Assembly: GCF_002135345.1 (NCBI RefSeq)
Contig: NZ_NEGI01000002.1
Coordinates: 558,001 to 622,000 of the forward strand
From: Acinetobacter sp. ANC 4648
GTDB lineage: Bacteria > Pseudomonadota > Gammaproteobacteria > Pseudomonadales > Moraxellaceae
Direction of reading: 5' to 3'
DNA length: 64,000 bases
Numbering within the stretch: the first letter of the stretch is position 1; the number at the start of each line of letters is the position of its first letter. The translations under genes and the position numbers were made by a program. Positions 53,642 to 63,181 of this stretch are shown piece by piece. The notes under the pieces are model-generated. The model saw nothing but the letters and a program-made list of their open reading frames with translations. It ran no database searches and was not told the DNA's origin.

Positions 53642-54913
53642 TTAAACTGGTTCAATTTCATGGTGCTGCGCATCATGAATCGCTTCAACCAACTGTTGTG
53701 CAATGTCCTGTTTCGAGGCTTTCTCTAAATCACGCTTTTCTAAGTGGTATTGATCAGCAAAAAAGACAACCATGGCATTTTCATCAGAAGCAAAACCAAT
53801 ATCTGCACGAGATACGTCATTACACGCAATCATATCCAGCTTTTTAGCAACTAATTTTCCTGCGGCATATTCTTCAACATTGCGTGTTTCTGCTGCAAAA
53901 CCCACCATAAATGGACGTTTTTCTTGCTGTGCAATAGTTGCAACAATGTCTGGATTTTTCACTAAACTGACATGCAGCTCATCGCCTGCTTTTTTAATTT
54001 TATGCTCCGCAATTTCAGCAACTCGATAATCAGCCACAGCTGCGGTGGCAATGAAGATATCGCACCCTTCTTCAAGTTGATGCATACTTTCATCTAACAT
54101 TTTTATCGCAGATGATACATTAATACGGTGGACACCATTGGGTGTATCCAAACTAACTGGCCCCGCAAGTAACGTTACTTTTGCGCCAGCAGCATAACAG
54201 GCAGCTGCAATTGCAAAGCCCATCTTTCCAGTACTATGGTTGGAAATATAGCGGACTGGATCAATTGCTTCACGAGTTGGGCCAGCAGTCACAACAACTC
54301 GTTTCCCTGCTAACATGCCAAATTTTTCTGCAATGGCACGTTGCGCACGATGAAAGTAATCCATGACTTGTTGAGCCAAATCTTCAGGTTCAGGCATACG
54401 CCCTAAGCCCACATCACCACATGCTTGAGAACCTGCCTCTGGCATAATGACATGTACACCATCTTCCACCAAAGTATTCAGATTGCGTTGCGTCGCTTTT
54501 GCTGCCCACATTTGTTGATTCATTGCAGGTGCAACCCAAACTGGTGCTTTAGTCGCTAAATACAAGGTACTGAGTAAATCATCTGCTAAACCAGCAGAAA
54601 ACTTAGCAATCGTATCGCAACTGGCGGGAGCAACCAAAACTAAATCTGCCCAACGTGCCAATTCAATATGCCCCATACCTGCTTCAGCTTCAGGATCTAA
54701 TAATTCAGTATGGACTGGATTACCTGAGAGTGCTTGAAATGTTAAAGGGGTAACAAATGCTTGTGCCCCTTTAGTCATTACGACACGAACATCAAAACCA
54801 AAATCTTTGAGTCTACGTACCAAGATCGCACTTTTATAAGCAGCAATCCCCCCTGTTACAGCAAGAATAATTTTTTTATTGGAAATCACACTGAGATCAA
54901 AACTCACGCTCAT
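53642..54913 (-). CDS. coaBC: Bifunctional CoaBC (phosphopantothenoylcysteine synthetase/decarboxylase)
   Basis: Two steps of coenzyme A synthesis in one 423-residue protein. The N-terminal flavin decarboxylase shows GGIAAYKS, APASCDT, VAPAMNQQMW and SQACGDVGLGRM with the active Cys. The C-terminal CTP-dependent synthetase shows TAGPTREAIDPVRYISNHSTG and the AEHKIKK lysine. AAAGGTGAC precedes the ATG. Divergent from radC. Confidence 0.96.
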   Translation of the reverse strand: MSVSFDLSVISNKKIILAVTGGIAAYKSAILVRRLKDFGFDVRVVMTKGAQAFVTPLTFQALSGNPVHTELLDPEAEAGMGHIELARWADLVLVAPASCDTIAKFSAGLADDLLSTLYLATKAPVWVAPAMNQQMWAAKATQRNLNTLVEDGVHVIMPEAGSQACGDVGLGRMPEPEDLAQQVMDYFHRAQRAIAEKFGMLAGKRVVVTAGPTREAIDPVRYISNHSTGKMGFAIAAACYAAGAKVTLLAGPVSLDTPNGVHRINVSSAIKMLDESMHQLEEGCDIFIATAAVADYRVAEIAEHKIKKAGDELHVSLVKNPDIVATIAQQEKRPFMVGFAAETRNVEEYAAGKLVAKKLDMIACNDVSRADIGFASDENAMVVFFADQYHLEKRDLEKASKQDIAQQLVEAIHDAQHHEIEPV

Positions 54914-55019
54914 GTCACCTTTCTGTTGCAGTGGCGCTCACAATATCATTAAATATTCAGTGACCCAAGCAATTCGCTGGGGAAAATAAAAGTAAAATAA
55001 ATCAACGAAGCGAATAATA

Positions 55020-55730
55020 ATGAATCACTCAATTAAACAATGGCCACAACAAGAACGTCCACGAGAGCGCTTACTCCAACAAGGCGCTGAAAGTCTTTCT
55101 GATGCTGAACTTTTGGCGATTTTTCTTAGATCTGGCTCCAAACAGCATTCTGCGGTGGAACTCGCACGCCTACTGATTCAACATTTTGATGGATTAAATC
55201 CAGTATTCGATGCCTCATTAGAACAGTTAAGTCAATTCCATGGCATTGCTGAAACCAAATATTCGCAACTTATGGCTGTCAAAGAACTGGGACGACGCTA
55301 TATTAAACAACAACTTTATCAAGGTATAGACCTAAGTCGCTCCGATTTAATCCAGGATTACCTACGCTATGAATTAATTGGAGAATCACAAGAAGTCTTT
55401 GCAGTACTCTGTTTAGATGCGCAACTGCGGAAAATAAATTTTAAAAAACTGTTCTTTGGCTCAATAAATTATTGTGCTATTTCAATCAACCAATTACTTA
55501 GACATGCCATACAATCTCATGCTACTGGAATTGTGATTGCACATAATCATCCCAAAGGAATTGCCCAACCTTCCGCTGAAGATTTGCAGTTAACTCAAGA
55601 AATTTTGCACGCATGTCATTTAGTCGAAATTAAAGTACTCGATCACATTATTATTGCACCTGAATCTTCTTTTTCTTTTGTAGAGCATGATCTACTCAAA
55701 AGTCCACAGAGAATGCTGAATTCATATTGA
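55020..55730 (+). CDS. radC: RadC family (JAMM/MPN) protein
   Basis: A 236-residue protein. An N-terminal helix-hairpin-helix (LSDAELLAIFLRSGSK, LSQFHGIAETKYSQL) is followed by an MPN/JAMM metal-binding domain with IAHNHPKG (HxH) and a downstream LTQEILHACHLVEIKVLDH. It is named RadC; the link to DNA repair is not well established. Divergent from coaBC. Confidence 0.92.
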   Translation: MNHSIKQWPQQERPRERLLQQGAESLSDAELLAIFLRSGSKQHSAVELARLLIQHFDGLNPVFDASLEQLSQFHGIAETKYSQLMAVKELGRRYIKQQLYQGIDLSRSDLIQDYLRYELIGESQEVFAVLCLDAQLRKINFKKLFFGSINYCAISINQLLRHAIQSHATGIVIAHNHPKGIAQPSAEDLQLTQEILHACHLVEIKVLDHIIIAPESSFSFVEHDLLKSPQRMLNSY

Positions 55731-55782
55731 CAAAGCCTTTTGAACTAGTAGGATCAACTTAAAATATGTTGATTCAAATAAT

Positions 55783-56694
55783 ATGATTGTTCGTGAACAA
55801 AACGACACCTTAAAACTATTATTCTCTTGGCGTGGCACAATTTTACCTAAAGTTTTGCCGCCCTTAGGTGTAGTGATGCTCATTTCCGCAATCGTCGGCG
55901 GAGTTGAATATACTGATCTCTATCGATTCCCAGAATTACCTTTAGTTGGTTTTACCCTGATTGGTGTCGTACTGTCCATTTTCTTGGGCTTTAAAAATAC
56001 CGCATGTTATGACCGCTGGTGGGAAGCACGTAAGTTATGGGGTATGTTGATTGCGAATGCGCGTCATTTTGACCGTGATTGTCGTATGTTCCCACAAGGT
56101 CGTCGGGAACGAATTATTCATCACGTGATTGTATTTGCCAATGTCCTACGAGACCGCCTACGTCATCAAACTGCAAACCCAATCTCGCTCATCGAAACCA
56201 GTGGCATGAGCCAACAGGCTCTAGCACAGCTCTATCAGCAAAATAATGCACCACAATACACGCTCAGTTTAATTCAATGGGAATTGATGCAGGCGCTCAA
56301 AGAGGGTGAAATTTCTGACATTATTTATGCCCAGTTAAATGAACATGTAAACGAGCTAAGTTTAGTACAAACCGGCTGTGACCGTATCGCTACAACGCCG
56401 TTACCCTTTGCATATTCAGTTTTATTAAACCGTACCGTGTACTTTTTCTGTTTTATGTTGCCATTTAGCTTAGGCTCTTTATTGGGATTAGCAACACCAT
56501 TATTGGTTGGAATTTTAGCTTATACATTTTTAGGCTTAGATGCTTTAAGTAGTGAAATTGAAGAACCCTTTGGGACCCAAAGTAATGATCTTCCCTTAGA
56601 CTCGATGGTTCGTACGATTGAAATTGAATTACTAGGCACATTAGGCAAACCCACCCCGCCTCCAATTCAAGCACAGGATCATAATCTTTTATAA
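55783..56694 (+). CDS. Bestrophin/RFP-TM family ion channel-like protein
   Basis: A 303-residue inner-membrane protein with about four to six hydrophobic segments (LPPLGVVMLISAIVGGV, LVGFTLIGVVLSIFLGF, FCFMLPFSLGSLLG, LLVGILAYTFLGLDAL). The conserved block NTACYDRWWEARKLWGMLIAN and IEEPFGTQSNDLPLD are family signatures. Bacterial homologues form pentameric channels, cation-selective in Klebsiella. Physiological role unknown. Single gene. Confidence 0.9.
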   Translation: MIVREQNDTLKLLFSWRGTILPKVLPPLGVVMLISAIVGGVEYTDLYRFPELPLVGFTLIGVVLSIFLGFKNTACYDRWWEARKLWGMLIANARHFDRDCRMFPQGRRERIIHHVIVFANVLRDRLRHQTANPISLIETSGMSQQALAQLYQQNNAPQYTLSLIQWELMQALKEGEISDIIYAQLNEHVNELSLVQTGCDRIATTPLPFAYSVLLNRTVYFFCFMLPFSLGSLLGLATPLLVGILAYTFLGLDALSSEIEEPFGTQSNDLPLDSMVRTIEIELLGTLGKPTPPPIQAQDHNLL

Positions 56695-56778
56695 TCCTAC
56701 TCATTTGACAGAGAGGAGACTTTTAGACTCCCTCTTTCAAGACGGTGGGATAGCAACATTGAGCGTTTAGATAAAAAT

Positions 56779-57630
56779 TTAGCTAAAACTCTCCCAAATC
56801 CCAACTTGTCCTTCTTTGACTCTTGGAATATTGCCCAATTTAATCCACGGCATATTATCACCATGAAAATCACTGCCGACCGAAACTTTTAAATTAAACT
56901 CTGCAATCATTCGATCCACCATTTGCCGAGTCGATAAAGGCTCAATGGCTGGCGGTAATTCAATGGCATCACCACCATGCTGCGCAAAAATTTCAATTAA
57001 ATAACGAATATTGGTTGCCGATAAATCATAACGGGTTGGGTGTGCTAAAACAGCAAAACCCAGACTTTGATGAATGACCTCAATCGTTTCCGCCAAACCT
57101 AAACCATCAAATTTCACATAGGCTTTTTTGCCTTCTTTAATGTATTTATCAAATGCCTGTTGTGGACGAGCAACAATGCCTTTTTCCACCAAGACTTTTG
57201 CAATATGCGTACGCGTTACACGGTCAGGCTCATCTGCTACTTTTGCTAAAACATCAGCGTAAATATCTTGCCCAATCAATGGGATGAGTAAATCACAAAT
57301 TTGCTTGGCACGGATTGCACGAATTTTTTTTTGTTGTATAAGAAGCTGTTGTAATGGCTCAGGATTTTGCATATTCAAAGCAACAATATGCACCCCATAA
57401 CTTTTTTGGGTCGCAGGTCGTGACCATTGACTCGATATTTCAACCCCAGAAATAATTTGAATCGGTTGATTTTTTGCAACTTCTTCAGCTAGTTTTAAGC
57501 CATCCATGGTATCGTGATCGGTCAGTGCAAGGGTATGAATACCTTTTTCAAGCGCTGACAGCACCAATAGTTCTGGAGACAAAGTTCCATCAGAAATATT
57601 ACTATGTGTATGTAAATCTACGCCTTGCAT
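56779..57630 (-). CDS. rnm: PHP-domain 5'-3' exoribonuclease RNase AM (YciV/TrpH)
   Basis: A 283-residue metal-dependent phosphoesterase of the PHP family. DLHTHSNISDGTLSP holds the first HxH metal ligands, ALTDHDTMDG the next, and VLAHPTRYD and VSVGSDFHGDN the C-terminal ones. E. coli YciV is RNase AM, acting in 23S rRNA 5'-end maturation. Divergent from yciB with a 43-base gap. Confidence 0.9.
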   Translation of the reverse strand: MQGVDLHTHSNISDGTLSPELLVLSALEKGIHTLALTDHDTMDGLKLAEEVAKNQPIQIISGVEISSQWSRPATQKSYGVHIVALNMQNPEPLQQLLIQQKKIRAIRAKQICDLLIPLIGQDIYADVLAKVADEPDRVTRTHIAKVLVEKGIVARPQQAFDKYIKEGKKAYVKFDGLGLAETIEVIHQSLGFAVLAHPTRYDLSATNIRYLIEIFAQHGGDAIELPPAIEPLSTRQMVDRMIAEFNLKVSVGSDFHGDNMPWIKLGNIPRVKEGQVGIWESFS

Positions 57631-57673
57631 CTTCTATACTACATTATTCACCTGAACAGTTTGATATTTTAAC

Positions 57674-58297
57674 ATGAAAGCATTTTTAGATTATTTACCA
57701 ATAATCATATTCTTTGCAGTATATAAATTAATAAAGCCAGAACAGAGTCAAGCTGTATTGGAAGCCATTGGAATTACAGGTGCACTAGATAATCGGAATA
57801 TCTTAGTTGCCACTTTAGCGTTGATGGTTTCAACCTTAGTCGTGTACTTATATTTATTTATTTCGCAAAAATTTAAACTCGAAAAAGCACAAATTTTAGT
57901 GGTTGTAAGTACCATCATTTTTGGTGGCTTAACACTCGCCCTACGTGATGGCGACTTTATGATTTATAAAGCGATCTTTTTAAATCTTGCCTTTAGTCTG
58001 GCCTTTCTAATTAGCCCAATGATAGGTAAAGAGAAAAAACCACTGATTCAACGTATGTTTGATCCCATTTTAGAATTAACTAAAGCTGGTTGGATTAAAC
58101 TTAACTTAGCATGGGTCGGCTTATTTTGCTTCATGGCATTTCTACATTGTTTCTTTGGTTTTATTTATCCAGATCCATCAAAAGACCATGCAGTTTGGGT
58201 AAATTTTACCGCTTTTGGTGACATGTTAGTGATGTTATCGTTTATTATTATCCAGTTTATTGTATTGCGTAAGCACTTTAAATCCTCCCAAGAATAA
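57674..58297 (+). CDS. yciB: Septation-associated inner membrane protein YciB
   Basis: A 207-residue protein with five to six predicted spans. MKAFLDYLPIIIFFAVYK is the conserved N-terminus; KPLIQRMF is a conserved loop. Homologues (IspZ/YciB) influence cell-envelope synthesis and septum formation. It is followed by yciI, the usual neighbour. Confidence 0.94.
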   Translation: MKAFLDYLPIIIFFAVYKLIKPEQSQAVLEAIGITGALDNRNILVATLALMVSTLVVYLYLFISQKFKLEKAQILVVVSTIIFGGLTLALRDGDFMIYKAIFLNLAFSLAFLISPMIGKEKKPLIQRMFDPILELTKAGWIKLNLAWVGLFCFMAFLHCFFGFIYPDPSKDHAVWVNFTAFGDMLVMLSFIIIQFIVLRKHFKSSQE

Positions 58298-58328
58298 GCG
58301 CTGACGATCAGCATATTGGAACATTAAG

Positions 58329-58631
58329 ATGCCTCTATTTATCATTACCTGTACCGATTATGCAGGTACCGTAGAAAAACGCCTAGCTGTACGCCCACAA
58401 CATATAGCTCGCCTCGAACAGTTAGATGCTGAAGGCCGTGTCATCGTTGCAGGTGCAATGCCCAAAGACCGTGAAGACCCACAAGCTGGTTTTTATGGCA
58501 GTACTATGATTCTTGATTTTGAAAGCCGTGAAGCCTTAGATATTTGGCTGCAAGCAGAACCTTTTTTAAAAGAAGGGATCTACGCACACATAGATGTTAA
58601 GCCGTTCAATAAAGCATTTCCAAAAGGATAA
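58329..58631 (+). CDS. yciI: YciI family protein
   Basis: A 100-residue ferredoxin-like-fold protein with the family's N-terminal FIITCTDYAGTVEKRLAVRP, the conserved His/Asp pair (HIARLEQLDAEGRVIVAGA) and EPFLKEGIYAHIDVKPF. The activity is not established. The stop is one base before the next start, so tight coupling is likely. Confidence 0.93.
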   Translation: MPLFIITCTDYAGTVEKRLAVRPQHIARLEQLDAEGRVIVAGAMPKDREDPQAGFYGSTMILDFESREALDIWLQAEPFLKEGIYAHIDVKPFNKAFPKG

Positions 58632-58632
58632 T

Positions 58633-59142
58633 ATGATGCGCGTTGTGGTCAAAAGCTTACTCGGCTTATCTCTTATTTGTTCTATGGCGTGGGCTGAGCC
58701 TACTCCGCAAACGACCACTCCTATAACACAAGGCACAACTGTCGCGCCTCTTCCCCCTCAAGTCGCTCCAAAACCCGGTATTCTTTCCGCTGTAGCAGGT
58801 GCGAATACTATCGTACAGCCATCTCCACAAGAAAAAGAGAACAAAGTACTCACCGCTGAACAAATTGCCAAAGAAAAAGCCTCACAAGATGCCAAAGTCA
58901 AAGCAATGGTGAAAGACCAAGCCACTCGTTTACAGCAACTAGAGAAAGCCAATTTAGATGCTTTAGCTCAAAACCAAGAATTACAACTTAAAAATGATAG
59001 CTTAGGTGTACAAGTTCAAGTGTTACAAAGTGAAGCCAGCGCACAAATGTTTTTATATGGCGCTGCCACTATTGCTATCGGTGTATTACTTGGTTTTTTC
59101 ATTGCCAGTTATATCTATACCAAACGTCGTCGTCAGTGGTAA
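58633..59142 (+). CDS. Secreted coiled-coil protein with C-terminal membrane anchor
   Basis: A 169-residue protein beginning MMRVVVKSLLGLSLICSMAW (signal peptide, cut near AEPTP). A low-complexity Thr/Pro linker follows, then a coiled coil (about residues 80-133) and one C-terminal span (FLYGAATIAIGVLLGFFIASYIY) ending in KRRRQW. The coiled-coil-plus-anchor ending matches SH3-and-anchor (TIGR04211) proteins, but no SH3 domain is present. AAAGGAT precedes the ATG. Function unknown. Confidence 0.72.
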   Translation: MMRVVVKSLLGLSLICSMAWAEPTPQTTTPITQGTTVAPLPPQVAPKPGILSAVAGANTIVQPSPQEKENKVLTAEQIAKEKASQDAKVKAMVKDQATRLQQLEKANLDALAQNQELQLKNDSLGVQVQVLQSEASAQMFLYGAATIAIGVLLGFFIASYIYTKRRRQW

Positions 59143-59176
59143 CTCCCTGACTTTATACTTTAAAGGTTAATTTGCT

Positions 59177-61105
59177 GTGTCTAAGGCCATTCAAACTGCT
59201 GATTTAGATTGGCAATGCGTTGATGGAATTGAAATTCCATTTTCTAAAAAATTTGCTGATGTGTACTTCTCCAGAGATAATGGTCTCCTAGAAAGCCGTC
59301 ATGTCTTTTTACAGGGCAATGACTTACCGATCCGTCTAGCAAATCTACATGACTTTGAATATTTTAGTATTGGTGAAACTGGCTTTGGTACAGGTTTAAA
59401 TATTTTAGCTTTATGGCAACTTTGGCAACAAGTTCGTCCAGCTAATCAGAGTCATTTACATGCTGTCAGTATTGAAAAATTTCCATTAAACAAAAATGAC
59501 CTCATTCGTGCACTCAATGTCTGGCCTGAACTAAAACCCCTTGCAGATCAGCTGATTCAGCACTATCCCATTCTCATTGCAGGTTGCCATCGTCTTAATT
59601 TTCCAAATGAACGCTTTTCTTTAGATCTTTGGCTAGGTGATGTACATGATGTCTTGCCTAGCATGCATAAAACTAAAGCTATAAATGCATGGTTTTTAGA
59701 TGGATTTGCACCTTCATGCAATCCAGATATTTGGGATGAATCAACCTTAAAAGAGCTTATCCGTCTATCTGATATTGGTACGACCTTTACATCTTTCAGT
59801 GTGGCTGGTGTATTGAAACAAGGTTTTCAACAACAGGGAATTTCTATTTCTCGTCCCAAGGGTTTTGGCCATAAACGTGAAATGTTAAAAGCCATTTGGG
59901 AACTTCCTTCTAGACTAAATCAAGATCTTGTTTCTGCTTCTGAGAATCCAACATACAGTTCTAAAAAAGCATCATCACACTCAAGAACTCAATATAAACA
60001 ACATAAAATCGCTGTTATTGGCGCAGGAATAGCGGGTTTAAGCTGTGCATGGGCATTTGCTCAACGTGGGCATCAAGTCACGATTTACGACCAAACAGCG
60101 CCACTTGCTGGGGCATCTGGAAATCCTCTGGCCTTACTAAATCCTAAACTTAGTTCTGCAGCACAGAGTGCAGAACATTTAGTCACCGCCACATGGCAAT
60201 ATGCTTTACAGCATTATCAACAATTTGATGGCTTTCGTGCACTGCATGTCAATCAATTAGCACAAAAAGATGCTGAAGATTTTTTAAGTCTTGCACAACA
60301 ATATTCAGATGAGGTTTTTACAAAACAAGATGCCAATGCGTTAGCACTCAAAACACAATTTGCCAGTCTACAATTAAAACCAGCTGCAGCAATTTATCCA
60401 CATCAACTACAAGCCAGCATTTTGAAACATCCATTGATTCATTTCCAACATGCACAAGTTGATAGCATTCAAAAACAGGAACATGGTCAGCTCATATTAC
60501 TCAATCAAGGTCATGTCTTGGATGAGTTTGACCATGTTATGGTTTGTGCAGCCATGAATAGTCCAAAGTTTATTGATCACTATCCTCGACTGAAACCTAA
60601 TCGTGGCCAAGTGAGTTGGGTCAATAATCAAAAACAGCCACTTCAAACCAATCAAGCCTATAGTTATACTGGTTATTGCATGCAACTCGACCCACAACAT
60701 TTAATTATGGGTGCTTCGTTTTATCCACATCGTGATGATCATGACGTACTGGCAGAAGACCATGTGCATAACTATGATCTTATCCATAGTGCTTTTCCTG
60801 AATATGCTGAAACATTAGCACCTATAGCGCAATGGCAAGGCCGGGCATCGGTACGTACCCAAAGTCCTGATTACTTTCCTTTACTTGGAAAAATGCAGGA
60901 GGATACCGAAATTTATACGCTATCTGCATTAGGCTCGAAAGGATTTCTCTATGCTCCCCTATGCAGTGAAATTTTAGCAGCACTGGTTTTAGGCGAAGTA
61001 TGCCCAATTCCACAAAATTTGTTACAAAAATTAAGTCTGAGACGTTTTCAAAAGAAAGTGAAACCTAAAAAGCCATATTTTAATGGTGTTATTGTCAAAC
61101 CATAG
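59177..61105 (+). CDS. mnmC: Bifunctional tRNA 5-methylaminomethyl-2-thiouridine modification enzyme MnmC
   Basis: A two-domain enzyme that completes mnm5s2U at the tRNA wobble position. The N-terminal methyltransferase (FSIGETGFGTGLNILAL, WFLDGFAPSCNPDIW) is followed by a C-terminal FAD oxidoreductase (IAVIGAGIAGLSCAWAFAQRG at about 276-296, and the C-terminal LGSKGFLYAPLCSEI). It is 642 residues. GTG start with AAAGGT upstream. Same direction as yciB-yciI cluster. Confidence 0.95.
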   Translation: MSKAIQTADLDWQCVDGIEIPFSKKFADVYFSRDNGLLESRHVFLQGNDLPIRLANLHDFEYFSIGETGFGTGLNILALWQLWQQVRPANQSHLHAVSIEKFPLNKNDLIRALNVWPELKPLADQLIQHYPILIAGCHRLNFPNERFSLDLWLGDVHDVLPSMHKTKAINAWFLDGFAPSCNPDIWDESTLKELIRLSDIGTTFTSFSVAGVLKQGFQQQGISISRPKGFGHKREMLKAIWELPSRLNQDLVSASENPTYSSKKASSHSRTQYKQHKIAVIGAGIAGLSCAWAFAQRGHQVTIYDQTAPLAGASGNPLALLNPKLSSAAQSAEHLVTATWQYALQHYQQFDGFRALHVNQLAQKDAEDFLSLAQQYSDEVFTKQDANALALKTQFASLQLKPAAAIYPHQLQASILKHPLIHFQHAQVDSIQKQEHGQLILLNQGHVLDEFDHVMVCAAMNSPKFIDHYPRLKPNRGQVSWVNNQKQPLQTNQAYSYTGYCMQLDPQHLIMGASFYPHRDDHDVLAEDHVHNYDLIHSAFPEYAETLAPIAQWQGRASVRTQSPDYFPLLGKMQEDTEIYTLSALGSKGFLYAPLCSEILAALVLGEVCPIPQNLLQKLSLRRFQKKVKPKKPYFNGVIVKP

Positions 61106-61190
61106 TCTAAATACTGAAAGTAACCTTGTAGCAGTAACAATAAAACCTCGCAAATGGAGGCCTTATAAAATGTTATATTCTTCACGACAT

Positions 61191-61218
61191 AAAAAAGCGC
61201 CTTACGGCGCTTTTTTTA
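61191..61218. terminator. Bidirectional terminator between mnmC and the rhodanese gene
   Basis: AAAAAAGCGCC-TTAC-GGCGCTTTTTT, perfect stem. The end overlaps the stop of the minus-strand gene. Confidence 0.92.
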
Positions 61219-61530
61219 AAAACCTTGTTCTAAAGGAATACCTGCATCACGTACTGCACGTGTACCACCCATTAAAACAACATAATCACGAGAGCTATCG
61301 AAGCCTTCTAACTTTTCAGCTGCGCGAGGAGCTTTACTCCCACCACCACATAGTATGTAAATGGACTGATCCGAATTTACTTGAGTCAAGCTTTGAGCAT
61401 CCAAATCATCAATCGGCTGATTTACAGCACCTTTAACATGACCGTCAGCATAGGCTTTTGCATCACGAACATCCCAAATAACCGCATTTTCTGGGAACTC
61501 AAATGTTGTAATTTCTTGTTTACGGATCAT
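61216..61530 (-). CDS. Single-domain rhodanese-like protein
   Basis: A 104-residue cytoplasmic protein. VIWDVRDAKAYADGHVKGAV is the rhodanese start, and ILCGGGSKAPRA holds the active Cys (about 61) in a six-residue loop. It probably transfers sulfur from thiosulfate or persulfide donors. The start at 61530 has AAGGAG seven bases upstream. Single-gene unit. Confidence 0.88.
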   Translation of the reverse strand: MIRKQEITTFEFPENAVIWDVRDAKAYADGHVKGAVNQPIDDLDAQSLTQVNSDQSIYILCGGGSKAPRAAEKLEGFDSSRDYVVLMGGTRAVRDAGIPLEQGF

Positions 61531-61620
61531 TGCACACTCCTTTGATGTAAACAGCACTTGGCAAATGAAGAAAACATCCCTAGCATCTCAGATATTCTTT
61601 CCCTTTGTAAAGGTTAAACT

Positions 61621-62109
61621 ATGCCATCTTTAGATATTGTTTCAGAATTAGAGATTTTTGAAGTGAACCATGCAGTTCAAAACACTCAAAAAGAAATTGC
61701 AACGCGCTTTGACTTCCGTGGTCAGGACGTTTCGATTGAAGTTTCTGAAAAAAATAAAGAGATTAAAATTTCAGCAGAAAGTGATTTCCAATGTGAACAG
61801 GTTTTTAGCATGTTAGAAAACCATTTCTTTAAACGTAAAGTCGATATTCAAGCGCTTGATCCACAAAAAATGACTGCATCAGGTAAAAATGTCATTCAAA
61901 TCATCAAACTTAAAGATGGACTTGACTCGGATACCGCAAAAAAAATAAATAAAGCCATTAAAGAGAGCGGCATCAAAGTGCAATCTTCTATTCAAGGCGA
62001 CAAAATTCGTGTTACAGATAAAAAACGCGATACTTTGCAACAAGTCATGGCGTTCCTGAAAGAACAACAATTTGGCGTACCTTTACAATTTAATAACTTT
62101 AAAGACTAA
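61621..62109 (+). CDS. yajQ: YajQ family nucleotide-binding protein
   Basis: A 162-residue two-lobed protein. MPSLDIVSELE and ATRFDFRGQDVSIEV are family signatures, and DKKRDTLQQVMAFLKEQQFGVPLQF closes it. Homologues bind nucleotides; in Xanthomonas one binds c-di-GMP. AAAGGT precedes the ATG. Followed by a DUF4442 gene. Confidence 0.94.
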   Translation: MPSLDIVSELEIFEVNHAVQNTQKEIATRFDFRGQDVSIEVSEKNKEIKISAESDFQCEQVFSMLENHFFKRKVDIQALDPQKMTASGKNVIQIIKLKDGLDSDTAKKINKAIKESGIKVQSSIQGDKIRVTDKKRDTLQQVMAFLKEQQFGVPLQFNNFKD

Positions 62110-62137
62110 GGTCTTTTAGCCACACATAGGATTTAAT

Positions 62138-62641
62138 ATGACTCAGACCAATCGTTTAGCAAAACTAGTGAAAGCGACTGCAAAATTTCCGAAAGGGATT
62201 CGGAGTACGCTCTGGAGCAAGGCTTTTGGTCGAGTCGTTCCTATGGTCGGTACGGCCCACATTAAATATATTGAAGTCAGTCCGTCTCAGGTGATTGTTG
62301 AAATTAAAAATCATCGAGCAATGCAAAACCATATCGGTCAATTGCATGCTGTGGCTATGGCACTTCTTGCTGAAACCGCTACAGGTTTTGTCACGGGCAT
62401 GAATGTTCCTGACACATCCATTGTGCTAATTAAAAGCATACAAATCGATTATAAACGCCCGTCTAAAGGCGATATGCGCGCAGTTGCAACATTAACCGAT
62501 GAACAAATTCAGCTCATACAAAATTCAGATAAAGGCGAAACATTAGTTACGGTCGTGATTACAGATGAAACAGGTCAAGAACCGGTACAATGTGAAATGC
62601 TTTGGGCTTGGGTATCTAAAGATCGCTTAAAAAGCAAATAA
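62138..62641 (+). CDS. DUF4442 hotdog-fold protein, thioesterase-like
   Basis: A 167-residue soluble protein with the DUF4442 pattern (AKFPKGIRSTLWSKAFGRVVP, NHIGQLHAVAMALLAETATG). The fold resembles hotdog thioesterases of the PaaI type; no catalytic assignment. Starts 28 bases after yajQ and may share its transcript. Closed by a bidirectional terminator. Confidence 0.82.
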   Translation: MTQTNRLAKLVKATAKFPKGIRSTLWSKAFGRVVPMVGTAHIKYIEVSPSQVIVEIKNHRAMQNHIGQLHAVAMALLAETATGFVTGMNVPDTSIVLIKSIQIDYKRPSKGDMRAVATLTDEQIQLIQNSDKGETLVTVVITDETGQEPVQCEMLWAWVSKDRLKSK

Positions 62642-62696
62642 ATTTCTAAACACAATATAAAGGCTAATCCACTACGCTGAATTCTCAATCGCATAT

Positions 62697-62726
62697 AAAA
62701 AATCCCAAGCACTATTGGGATTTTTT
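62697..62726. terminator. Bidirectional terminator
   Basis: AAAATCCCAA / TTGGGATTTT stem with A and T runs, between the convergent DUF4442 and acyl-CoA thioesterase genes. Confidence 0.9.
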
Positions 62727-62737
62727 ATATTTCAATG

Positions 62738-63160
62738 TTAAACACTTTGTGTAGCTAAATACTTGTGTCTCACATCTGCAGCAATTTGACGCTTGCTGCC
62801 TTGCACATCTACAGCTACGAAGGTAAATACTCCTTCTGTGACTCGCGTCGGTGCACGAGAACTATCATGACTATCCCATACTTCAATTTGCATCTGAATA
62901 GAAGTATTACCTACTTTTAAAATTTTGGTATAACAACTAATCACATCACCAACTTTGACTGGTACCAGAAAAGTCATTTGATTAATTGAAATAGTGGCAC
63001 AGCGTCCTTTACTAAAACGCTCTGCATGAATCGCACCTGCCAAGTCCATTTGTGAAACAATCCAACCACCAAAAACATCACCACTCCAGTTTGTATCTGC
63101 TGGCATAGCAATCGTTTGTAAAGAAAGTGTACCTTCAGGTTTTACATGAGAATCTGACAC
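62738..63160 (-). CDS. Acyl-CoA thioesterase, YciA/hotdog type
   Basis: A 140-residue hotdog-fold enzyme hydrolysing acyl-CoAs. LQTIAMPADTNWSGDVFGGWIVSQMDLAGAI carries the catalytic Asp, and ISINQMTFLVPVKVGD the second block. It resembles YciA; the symbol is left off because several paralogues exist. Next upstream on the strand is trxC. Confidence 0.87.
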   Translation of the reverse strand: MSDSHVKPEGTLSLQTIAMPADTNWSGDVFGGWIVSQMDLAGAIHAERFSKGRCATISINQMTFLVPVKVGDVISCYTKILKVGNTSIQMQIEVWDSHDSSRAPTRVTEGVFTFVAVDVQGSKRQIAADVRHKYLATQSV

Positions 63161-63181
63161 ATTAACTCCAGACCCAGACTT

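Noticed and set aside
61083..61436. 117-codon plus-strand ORF opposite the rhodanese gene
   Set aside because: It runs through the mnmC terminator and is antisense to a gene with a clear active site and ribosome-binding site.
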